A DNA stretch of 12,933 nt, taken from assembly GCA_934255105.1 (NCBI GenBank), contig CAKQNH010000051.1:1-12933 (forward strand). Reading direction: 5' to 3'. A program made the position numbers and the translations under genes. The DNA is from an uncultured Pirellulaceae bacterium. GTDB lineage: Bacteria > Planctomycetota > Planctomycetia > Pirellulales > Pirellulaceae. How positions within the stretch are numbered: position 1 is the stretch's first letter; each line of letters starts with the position of its first letter. Below the pieces are notes generated by a model. That model worked only from the letters and a program-made list of their open reading frames with translations, made no database searches and was not told where the DNA came from. Positions 6,652 to 12,933 of this stretch are shown one piece after another.

Positions 6652-8082
6652 GAGCAGTCCGGCGGACTTCTGTTTTTCGTTTTCGACGTCCAAGACTCGA
6701 GCATCCAGGCCGAGCGGATGGGGCAGTTTGGCGTCCGCGTCGATACCGGCCAGCAGGTACATGCTTCCGAGTAGATCGGCTGGATAGACGGGGCGGGTTG
6801 CGACGTGTTCCCCCTTCTCATCTGAAGACCCGACAACGCGACCGCCCTTGAAACCGCCGCCGGCGACCAACACGCTGAAGACATTCCCATAGTGGCCGCG
6901 TCCTCCATTCCATGGTGGCTCCCAGTCGACTTTGGGCGTTCTGCCGAACTCGCCCGTGCACCACACGATCGTGCTTTCGAGCAGGCCGCGTTCGCTGAGA
7001 TCGGCCAGCAAGGTGGCAACTCCCTGGTCCAGGATGGGGCACTGGCGTTTCATCGTTGCGAAATGGTTGGAGTGAGTGTCCCAGCCCCCGGGGAAGCTGA
7101 TGGTGATGTAGGGCACACCCGCCTCGACCATCCGCCGCGCCGCCAGACACTCTTGGCCAAACGTATTGCGTCCGTAGCGATCTCGGAGCGCCTTGGGTTC
7201 GTTTTCAAGATTGAAGACTTCTCGCCCTCTGCCGAGGATCAGCCCGTAGGCGTTTTCTCGGGCCGCTTCTGCGGCAGCCATGGTGGGCGCGTCGGCAATG
7301 CCGTAGCCTAACAGGTTGACCTTGTCGACCAATTCGCGTCGCGCCCGCTGTCGCGGATCGTCGATACCTTTGTTAACGATCCCTTGCACCTCGAAACGAG
7401 CCGCGTTAGGATCGCCGCCGGTGGCGAACGGTTTGTACGCAGGCCCCAAGAAACCCTCCTCTGAAAAACGCCCGGCGGCTTGGAGCATCACGATATTCGG
7501 TGGTAGCAGTCCCTTGTACTCATCCCTTTTGAAGTAGGCGAAGATCGCGCCGACACTGGGGTAGGCCAGTCGCCCGCCTGGCATGTGGCCAGTCTGCATC
7601 AGATAGGCGGCTGTTTCATGCCCATTGTTCCCATGCGTCATGCTACGAATTAAAGAGTACTTGTCGGCCTGTTTGGCCAGTTCGGGGAACAGCGAACTGA
7701 GCTGAATTCCGTCAACATTCGTGGGGATGAACTTATTGAGTTCCCCCAGGTAGTCGTAGCCTGAGTCCGGCTTGGGATCCCAGGAATCATTGTGCGACAT
7801 GCCGCCCCACAGGAAGATTTGGATGATCGACTTGGTCTGGGGCTGTTTGACCTTGGCCTTAGCAGCGGCGTCTCGCGTTGCCTTTTCTTCGGCGGCGATC
7901 TGCTCAGGCGTTTTCGCTGCCCCCTGCCCTGGCTCCGCCGCCGCCGCAGTCGCGCGCGAGTTTAAGCTACGCGCAGCGAGCACACTAGCTGTACCCATGG
8001 CACCGTTGCGCAAAGCCTGGCGGCGAGAGAATGTCGACTTTTCGCCCAAGCTGGGCTTGGGAGTTGGTTCTTTTGAGCTCAT
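6637..8082 (-). CDS. DUF1501 protein, Tat-exported
   Basis: The 481-residue protein belongs to DUF1501, a planctomycete-rich family related to the alkaline phosphatase/sulfatase fold. A twin-arginine signal is seen at 19-40 (SRRQALRNGAMG, R20-R21, then a hydrophobic Ala-rich stretch), so it is predicted to cross the membrane folded. Residues 50-82 form an Ala/Lys/Glu-rich linker. Family landmarks follow: LWGGMSHNDSWDPKP (91-105), THGNNGHETAAYLMQTG (149-165), GGWDTHSNHF (332-341), CTGEFGRTP (375-383), GRGHYGNVFSVLVAGGGFKG (394-413) and PVYPADLLGSMYLLAGID (431-448). The His/Asp/Glu-rich motifs may bind metal, but the reaction is unknown. The start has AAGGAAGA about 5 bases upstream. It begins 48 nt after the DUF1549/DUF1553 gene and ends 15 nt before the PPC gene, supporting one operon. 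Confidence 0.93.
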   Translation of the reverse strand: MSSKEPTPKPSLGEKSTFSRRQALRNGAMGTASVLAARSLNSRATAAAAEPGQGAAKTPEQIAAEEKATRDAAAKAKVKQPQTKSIIQIFLWGGMSHNDSWDPKPDSGYDYLGELNKFIPTNVDGIQLSSLFPELAKQADKYSLIRSMTHGNNGHETAAYLMQTGHMPGGRLAYPSVGAIFAYFKRDEYKGLLPPNIVMLQAAGRFSEEGFLGPAYKPFATGGDPNAARFEVQGIVNKGIDDPRQRARRELVDKVNLLGYGIADAPTMAAAEAARENAYGLILGRGREVFNLENEPKALRDRYGRNTFGQECLAARRMVEAGVPYITISFPGGWDTHSNHFATMKRQCPILDQGVATLLADLSERGLLESTIVWCTGEFGRTPKVDWEPPWNGGRGHYGNVFSVLVAGGGFKGGRVVGSSDEKGEHVATRPVYPADLLGSMYLLAGIDADAKLPHPLGLDARVLDVENEKQKSAGLLEEIM

Positions 8083-8130
8083 CGGTCTTCCTTTTTGCAG
8101 GGTGGGTGTAGGCGTCTAGCATTAATCAAA

Positions 8131-11130
8131 TCAATGTCGCATGAGAAATTCGGGACTGTTGAGTAACGCCCAGGTCAGATCGAACCAAACGTCACGTCCT
8201 TTTGTCACTCCGCTGGCCGCATATTCCTTGGCGGCTTGGATATCGCCCTCGGTTGGAAACCGCGAGAGGACTGTCAGGTAAAGCTGTTCTGCGATTTGGT
8301 CTGGTTTGCCGCCGCCTGAAGCGATGGCGGCAAGTGTCGGGCCGCTTTGCAATTTGTTTTGAATCGCGGTCGAATTGAGCATGTGCAACCACTGTGACGA
8401 GGCCAGTTCGCTGATGCGCTCGTTCTCCAGCCCGGTGGCTCGCGCCGAACGCCCAAACAAGGTTAGGAAGGAACTGGTGACGCTGCCGTCGGCCAAGGCC
8501 ACGGCCGTCATTTGCTTGGGGATATAGGTGAACGGTTCCGGCACGGCACTGGTGTACAGGTCGGAGCTCCCCGTGATGGCGTTCACAGCATCGATCAGCA
8601 CTTCGGCTTCGATTCTCCTGAGTGGATAGCTGGCGAAATTGGCAATCGCTTCAGGTGTTTCAACTCTTGGAATCGACGAAAACTGATAGGTTGTCGATGT
8701 GAAGATCTGTCGCTTGAGGTGCTTGATGTCGTAGCCGTGCGCGATTAAATCCTGCTCCAGGTAGCTCAGCAACTCAGGCATGCTGGCGGGATTGTCTTCG
8801 CGAATGTCGTCCGCTTCATGGACGATGCCTCGGCCCATCACCCAAGCCCAGGTACGATTGACAATCGATTTGGTAAACCATGGGTTCTCCGTCCGAATCA
8901 GCCAATCGGCAAATGCTTGGCGCGGATCGCGATCGGGCGGGATCGTTGCCTGGCTACCGTCTGGAAAGACGACCGCGAGCGGTCCATTTTCAGTCAGCGG
9001 CTCAACCAACGTCTGCGCAATTTGGTTGGTCGCAGTGATTGATTTTGCAATGTTGTCGATTCCCAGAGCGGTGCTGCCGGGCACCGAGGTCGAGTGGAGT
9101 GGATCCCAAAAAACGATCTCTTCCTTCCACTCGCTGGTGGGCTTGTAACCAACCTGCGAAAAGAAAGCCTGCATGTTCGTGCGGCGATCTTCAGGCCAGA
9201 AGTCGACGCGTGTACCCATCAACACCTGGCCGACCGACGACGCGATGTCAGCAGCGGTATTGTCTTGGATGGCGCGGTAGAAATTGACCGCTCCGACCCG
9301 GTAGTTGCTACCGCTGGATGTGAGCAGCTCGCGGGCGAATTGATCGTAAGCTTTGTTGCGGGCGATCGATTCCCACACCCAGCGATGATAGGCCTGTGCC
9401 GCGTTTGGCCAGAGCTTGACGGGGAACTCCGCCTTGACTCGCAGGACATCACACCATTTCATCGTCCAGTAATGAACATGTGCTGTCTGGTCGAGCAGTC
9501 GATCTATCAACGCGACGCGTTTGTTCTGGTTTGTGTCCTGGATGAATGCGCGCGCCGCTTCCGCCGACGGGAGAGTGCCGGTTAGGTCGAGATAAGCCCG
9601 GCGGATAAACACAGCGTCTGAGCAGAGCTTCGGTTGGATTCCCAAAGACTTTAGTTTTGCAAAGACAATCTCGTCGATCTTTCCGGCGGGCTGTGGTGGT
9701 TCGGCGCTTTCCATCACCGTTGCCACGTTGCCGCTGGCCACGATTCGATACAGCGCCGTTTTGGCCTGATCAGCCAAGGCGCGTTTGTCGAACGCGACTT
9801 TCACCGCCTCATTATGGGCCGCACGGGTTCGATCCGCCTCGGCTTGCAACGGCAGCGCGGCAGCTTCCGCCGCGACGGCCGCCGCTTCGTCTGCGACGTG
9901 TGATATTTTCGCTGCGGCGATTTGCGCTTCCAGATCCGCCAGCCCCTCTTCGGCTGTCTTCTTCTGGGCTTCGGCTCGAGCGAGCGTTTGGGCAGCCGCA
10001 TTCGCCTGATTCCTAGCCTGCTCCAGAGTCTTCTGCACCGGATCGAGAGCTGCCTTAGCGACCGTGGCGGCGTCTCGCTTGGTAGCGGCATCACGTGCTG
10101 CGGCGCTGCTGGCAGCGTCGAGTTCGACAAGCTTTCCGGCTGCGTCCAAGGCCTGCTTGTGCGCTGCGGTTGCGGCTTCGACTTCCGCCGGCTTTGCTTG
10201 AGCCAGCGCGGCGGCGGTGTCAGCGACTGCCTTTCGCTGAGCGGTTGCGAGCGCGACCGCTTGTTCCTTTTCCTGTGCGAGCTTGGCAGATTCCTGTGCC
10301 GCCTGCTCCGCCGCCGCTGCAGTCGCCTCGGCATTGGCCAACTTGCTGGTGGTATTGGCCAGCATGTCGTCAGCCATTTTCTTTTTCAGCGTTAGCTTGT
10401 CCAGTGGCTGGGCTGCCGCGTCCGGCAGTTTTTGCGAATCGCCCGCAGTCTTTCCGGCCGTTAGCTCGGCCAATTCTTGAGCGATGGCCGCGGCGCGAAT
10501 TTGGGCTTGCTGTTGGATTCGCTGCGCCTGAGAGAGAGCGGTTTTCGCAGCATCGGCCGCTCGGCGTTTTGCGGCCGCTTGGCTCGCCGCCGCCTTGGCG
10601 TCGGCGGCTAGTTGATTGGCCGCATCGAAGGCGTTCTTGGCGATAGCCTCTGCCTCACGAGCTGCCTTTTCTGCTGCGTCATATGTATTCTGCAACGGCA
10701 ATGCGGCCTCTTTCGCGGTGGCCAAGGCAGCGTCCAAAGGAGGCTTAGCCTGGGTGGCTTTCTCCAACGCGGCGATTGCAGCGGGGACTGCCGCCTGCGC
10801 CTGCTGCAACTCTTTGACGCCCGGTTCGCTCGCAAGATTGCTGGCGCGTGTGGCTCGTTGGCGTTTGTCGTTGGCTACCTTCCGCGCGTCCGCATATGCA
10901 GTGTCTGCTCTGCTTGCCTCAGCTTGCAACGGGCCGACTGCCGTCTCCGCTTCCTTCGCCGCCGTCACGGCTGCATCGTAGGCGGCTCTCGCACTCGCCT
11001 CCGCATCTGTAGTGACGACTTGCGTCTGCGCCGGTGCGGCTGGCTGACCCTGGTTGTCGCCACCACGGACCACAGCAATATTCGCGACCAGGAATACAAA
11101 CGCTAGTTGTGAAAGCACTCGGATCGTCAT
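8131..11130 (-). CDS. Coiled-coil DUF1549/DUF1553 protein without heme motifs
   Basis: The protein has 999 residues. A Sec-type signal spans about 1-24. Residues about 41-462 are Ala-, Lys-, Glu- and Gln-rich with few breaks, predicted to be a long coiled coil. DUF1549 (PSCyt2) follows at about 484-690: GKIDEIVFAKLKSLGI, FIRRAYLDLTGTLPS, IDRLLDQ, AYDQFARELL. DUF1553 (PSD1) covers about 735-995: DPRQAFADWLI, NRTWAWVMGRGIV, LLSYLEQDLIAHGYDIKHLKRQI, and a final LTWALLNSPEFLMRH. Relatives usually have an N-terminal cytochrome-like domain and CxxCH motifs. Here the only cysteines are C503 and C560, and the position where a CAxCH motif is expected reads LMGTRVDFWPEDRR (637-650). It is the first gene of the operon, 48 nt before DUF1501. 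GAGG lies 9 bases before the ATG. The function of the family is not established; this copy looks like a heme-less, periplasmic scaffold-type member. Confidence 0.88.
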   Translation of the reverse strand: MTIRVLSQLAFVFLVANIAVVRGGDNQGQPAAPAQTQVVTTDAEASARAAYDAAVTAAKEAETAVGPLQAEASRADTAYADARKVANDKRQRATRASNLASEPGVKELQQAQAAVPAAIAALEKATQAKPPLDAALATAKEAALPLQNTYDAAEKAAREAEAIAKNAFDAANQLAADAKAAASQAAAKRRAADAAKTALSQAQRIQQQAQIRAAAIAQELAELTAGKTAGDSQKLPDAAAQPLDKLTLKKKMADDMLANTTSKLANAEATAAAAEQAAQESAKLAQEKEQAVALATAQRKAVADTAAALAQAKPAEVEAATAAHKQALDAAGKLVELDAASSAAARDAATKRDAATVAKAALDPVQKTLEQARNQANAAAQTLARAEAQKKTAEEGLADLEAQIAAAKISHVADEAAAVAAEAAALPLQAEADRTRAAHNEAVKVAFDKRALADQAKTALYRIVASGNVATVMESAEPPQPAGKIDEIVFAKLKSLGIQPKLCSDAVFIRRAYLDLTGTLPSAEAARAFIQDTNQNKRVALIDRLLDQTAHVHYWTMKWCDVLRVKAEFPVKLWPNAAQAYHRWVWESIARNKAYDQFARELLTSSGSNYRVGAVNFYRAIQDNTAADIASSVGQVLMGTRVDFWPEDRRTNMQAFFSQVGYKPTSEWKEEIVFWDPLHSTSVPGSTALGIDNIAKSITATNQIAQTLVEPLTENGPLAVVFPDGSQATIPPDRDPRQAFADWLIRTENPWFTKSIVNRTWAWVMGRGIVHEADDIREDNPASMPELLSYLEQDLIAHGYDIKHLKRQIFTSTTYQFSSIPRVETPEAIANFASYPLRRIEAEVLIDAVNAITGSSDLYTSAVPEPFTYIPKQMTAVALADGSVTSSFLTLFGRSARATGLENERISELASSQWLHMLNSTAIQNKLQSGPTLAAIASGGGKPDQIAEQLYLTVLSRFPTEGDIQAAKEYAASGVTKGRDVWFDLTWALLNSPEFLMRH
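9745..11010 (-). other. Ala-rich coiled-coil segment with internal repeats
   Basis: This part of the 999-residue gene encodes residues 41-462. It is built from repeated helical blocks that restart with P-L/V-Q: P67, P145, P364 and P427. The block at 67-90 and the block at 427-450, exactly 360 residues apart, match at 15 of 24 positions, sharing the PLQAEA start and the D-K-R end. This points to internal duplication. Ala is dominant, as in long rod-like coiled coils. The encoding DNA (10861-10932 and 9781-9852) keeps visible similarity. Confidence 0.75.
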
Positions 11131-11182
11131 CGAAACAAACCTCGTTGCAGAGAAACCATTTAGAAGTCGATAGTTCCCGCGA

Positions 11183-11225
11183 TCCCAAACAGGGACACAG
11201 CCGCAATCCCTAACAGGGACACAGC
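11183..11225. repeat. 19-bp direct repeat, spaced 24 bp
   Basis: TCCCAAACAGGGACACAGC at 11183-11201 and TCCCTAACAGGGACACAGC at 11207-11225 differ at one base. They lie 53-95 bp upstream of the DUF1549/DUF1553 start, inside its likely 5' untranslated region. They may be an operator pair or a dispersed repeat; the sequence alone does not decide. Confidence 0.6.
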
Positions 11226-11409
11226 GGTAGGGGATGGTAGTGGGGTGGGATAAAGGTGGGAGGGTAGTGCAAGGCCGCTGAGCATCTATGGCGTGCGGAT
11301 CTCACGGTCGACTGTAGCGGGTTTGGCCGAGCCACTTGGTTTTTTCAGGTTGGCGGCCAAAGCCTTGGCGACTTCGACTAACAACTGCTGAGCGGTGCCT
11401 GCATGCTCT

Positions 11410-11438
11410 ATTTGAAAACACATATGCGCTAATGTCAA
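11410..11438 (-). promoter_or_regulatory. Sigma-70-like promoter for the minus-strand operon
   Basis: On the minus strand a perfect TTGACA (11438-11433) is followed by a 17-base spacer and TCAAAT (11415-11410), which matches four of six bases of TATAAT. Transcription would start near 11403 and run about 270 nt to the DUF1549/DUF1553 start codon at 11130. Directly upstream lies a tandem 10-bp repeat. Planctomycete promoters are poorly defined, so this is a pattern match only. Confidence 0.4.
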
Positions 11439-11443
11439 GCGTA

Positions 11444-11463
11444 ATTGTCCAGTATTGTCCAGT
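11444..11463. repeat. Tandem 10-bp repeat, possible operator
   Basis: ATTGTCCAGT occurs twice without a gap, at 11444-11453 and 11454-11463. The 10-bp period is about one DNA turn, so a protein could contact both on the same face. It ends 6 bases upstream of the TTGACA of the minus-strand promoter candidate, a normal place for an activator site. Confidence 0.5.
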
Positions 11464-11708
11464 TTTTCGTAAGCACCCGCAAAAGACTAATCACGTGGGT
11501 GGTAGCTAGAGTTGGCCGATATGGTCATCAGCGACCTTCACATAGGCAAGTGTCGGCGTCATGCGCACTTGGATTCCCAAGGGCACACGCAGGTTTGTTA
11601 TACTAGCACGGCTGGCGAGTAGAGCATTGCCTAGCTGGCTACTGCGGCAATAGGCTGCCCAGTCGCGCGTCGGGTTTTCCGACTTGACCTACTTACGTTC
11701 CGATCAAT

Positions 11709-11743
11709 TCTGCAGCAATGGCCACTGCTCTGCAGCAATGGCC
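11709..11743. repeat. 15-bp direct repeat, spaced 20 bp
   Basis: TCTGCAGCAATGGCC is found at 11709-11723 and again at 11729-11743. The spacing is two DNA turns, and the pair ends 56 bp before the start codon of the Tat-exported propeller gene. It is either an operator or a small local duplication. Confidence 0.55.
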
Positions 11744-11799
11744 GCTGCCGCGAGTTGTGACGAATCTCACCTGTGCATTTTTCTTTCGGAGACCCGAGC

Positions 11800-12933
11800 A
11801 TGATTACTCGACAACAACTACTCCATCGTCGCCAGTTTCTGGGGACGGCTGCCTCTGTGGCGGCCGTAGGCAGCCTGTGCAATTCGCGCCTGCTGCATGC
11901 TGCAGCCACGCGCGAAACCGAACACTTCTGGTGTCGACTAGCCCCAGAGGGACCTTACATCGATACCCAACGCGACAACAAAGCGTTCGGCTTCGGCGAT
12001 GGAAAGGTCTTCCTGTCAGAAGACTGCGGACAAACCTGGGCTTACAGTGCTCCGTTTCCCGAAGCGGAGAATATCACCTTCAGTTGTCTGCTGGGCAATG
12101 GCAATATCCTGTGGGCCACTCGCGAAAAACTTTTTCTGAGCAAAGATAATCTCGCGTCGCATCGCGAGGTAATCGTAAAGGATCAGCACGGAAAGGATTA
12201 CCGTCCGCATACACCGTTGAAAGCTGACGAGCCTGGTTGGTATTTTCATCCGCTCGATGGTATCCACACGTGGGATATCGATGGCGAGGAAATGTTGGTC
12301 TGGGGTAACTATTGCAATGTGATGGGAGGACCGGTGCCGGTCAACATCTACTACTCGACCGATCAAGGGGAGACGGTGAAAATCGCCTATTCCTTCGGGC
12401 AGAACCCGCGGTTCCAACAGGCGGGGGCAGAGCCAGCCAACTATTTGGGCGATGCCTCTAACTCGCGCATCTGCCGCCACATCCATGCCGTGGTCTATCA
12501 TCCACTCGAACGCGCTTTCTACGCTTGCACAGGTGACATTGATCGCGGTTTCGGGCACGAGTGCCATTGGTTGCGTGGCACCTACGATGCTCGTAGCGAC
12601 GCGTGGGATTGGCAGGCGTTGATTTCGGTCAACTCCAATTCGCGCTATAAATCGGGCGGGATTAACTTTGTCGATGGGCAACTCTATTGGGCCGCCGACG
12701 CCAATGGTCCGAAACGCTCCGACGAGGCCTACGATCGTGGCGTCTTTCGTTGTACGCCTGCGGATTTGGTCGATCCAGCCAAACACACGCTACTGTTCAA
12801 CCCGGAGTTTGAAGTGGCCAACATGATTATTCAAGACGGTGTGATTGTGGCAGGGCACTGCGCGCCAGCATCGACGTATGCCACTGGCATCGTCTTCTCA
12901 CCCGACATGGGTCAGACCTGGAAGCAGTATGAT
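11800..12933 (+). CDS. Tat-exported sialidase-like (Asp-box) protein, partial
   Basis: The reading frame is open from the ATG at 11800 to the last base (378 codons) with no stop, so the gene is cut by the window end. A classic twin-arginine signal opens it: HRRQFLGTAASVAAVGSL with R10-R11. Three BNR/Asp-box motifs (S-x-D-x-G-x-T-W) are visible: SEDCGQTW at 73-80, a weaker STDQGETV at 186-193, and SPDMGQTW at 367-374. These are typical of sialidase-like beta-propellers. The protein may act on glycans outside the cytoplasm, but I cannot identify the sialidase Arg triad or FRIP motif with confidence, so an enzymatic role is unproven; a non-catalytic propeller is possible. The start has GGAG 8 bases upstream. 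It is transcribed away from the minus-strand operon and may share control with it. Confidence 0.85.
   Translation, partial: MITRQQLLHRRQFLGTAASVAAVGSLCNSRLLHAAATRETEHFWCRLAPEGPYIDTQRDNKAFGFGDGKVFLSEDCGQTWAYSAPFPEAENITFSCLLGNGNILWATREKLFLSKDNLASHREVIVKDQHGKDYRPHTPLKADEPGWYFHPLDGIHTWDIDGEEMLVWGNYCNVMGGPVPVNIYYSTDQGETVKIAYSFGQNPRFQQAGAEPANYLGDASNSRICRHIHAVVYHPLERAFYACTGDIDRGFGHECHWLRGTYDARSDAWDWQALISVNSNSRYKSGGINFVDGQLYWAADANGPKRSDEAYDRGVFRCTPADLVDPAKHTLLFNPEFEVANMIIQDGVIVAGHCAPASTYATGIVFSPDMGQTWKQYD

Larger units (their letters stand above)
11286..11486 (-). other. Possible small ORF or gene remnant
   Basis: This minus-strand frame is open for 66 codons and ends with TAG at 11286-11288. Its C-terminal part (AGTAQQLLVEVAKALAANL, then a KKPSGSAKPAT tail) has a natural helix-plus-tail look. 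An ATG at 11423 would give 45 residues, but it has no ribosome binding site and lies within the promoter-like element at 11410-11438, so the two readings compete. No family recognised. It may be a degraded gene end or chance. Confidence 0.2.
11131..11799. other. Divergent intergenic region
   Basis: This 669-bp stretch lies between the minus-strand operon and the plus-strand Tat-exported gene and should hold promoters for both. I see a promoter-like element on the minus strand at 11410-11438 with a tandem 10-bp repeat upstream, a 24-bp-spaced repeat at 11183-11225, a 20-bp-spaced repeat at 11709-11743, and a small GTCGG/CCGAC hairpin at 11669-11683. Two minus-strand open frames without good starts (11286-11486 and 11506-11688) could be gene remnants or chance. 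Confidence 0.6.

Noticed and set aside
9657..10646. Several long frames on both strands
   Set aside because: They are out-of-frame shadows of the Ala-rich coiled-coil gene; high GC in biased codons keeps other frames open.
11631..11909. 92-codon minus-strand frame
   Set aside because: It overlaps the start and Tat signal of the plus-strand propeller gene, which has a ribosome binding site and Asp-box motifs.
12016..12786. 256-codon minus-strand frame
   Set aside because: It is antisense to the propeller gene, whose plus-strand frame is fully open with recognisable motifs.

Overview
The window looks like a chromosomal segment from a planctomycete, most likely a Pirellulaceae-type genome. The evidence is the gene content: a DUF1559 pseudopilin-like protein with the H-X9-DG C-terminal motif, a small carboxypeptidase-regulatory-like lipoprotein, a DUF1549/DUF1553 protein next to a DUF1501 protein, a large secreted PPC-domain protein, and Tat-exported proteins. 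The intergenic regions are full of short hairpin and direct repeats. Taxonomy is inferred from families only; there is no rRNA or tRNA in the window.

Layout. 1-740 holds no gene I can support, but carries short repeats, including an inverted pair. 741-1754 (+) is a DUF1559 protein. 2028-2510 (+) is a lipoprotein, separated from it by a region with a 20-bp perfect palindrome and 31-bp-spaced direct repeats. 2511-2786 has three short hairpins between convergent genes. 2787-4145 (-) encodes a protein with an N-terminal RidA-like part followed by a chorismatase (FkbO/Hyg5)-like part. 4146-4407 carries a five-copy 31-bp tandem repeat with an inverted repeat in each unit. From 11130 down to 4408 (-) there is a probable three-gene operon: a DUF1549/DUF1553 protein with about 420 residues of Ala-rich coiled coil at its N-terminus, a Tat-exported DUF1501 protein, and a PPC-domain secreted protein. 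11131-11799 is a divergent regulatory region. 11800-12933 (+) is the 5' part of a Tat-exported sialidase-like (Asp-box) propeller protein that runs off the window.

How the genes may work together. All proteins except the RidA/chorismatase-like one carry an export signal, so the window mostly serves the cell envelope or periplasm. The DUF1549/DUF1553-DUF1501-PPC order is a recurrent planctomycete arrangement whose biochemical role is not established to my knowledge. In this copy the cytochrome c-type CxxCH motifs expected of such proteins are absent, and a long coiled coil takes the usual N-terminal position. This suggests a structural or scaffold version of the system and is the best candidate here for something under-described. 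I see no defence system, CRISPR array, intact transposase, prophage or RNA gene.
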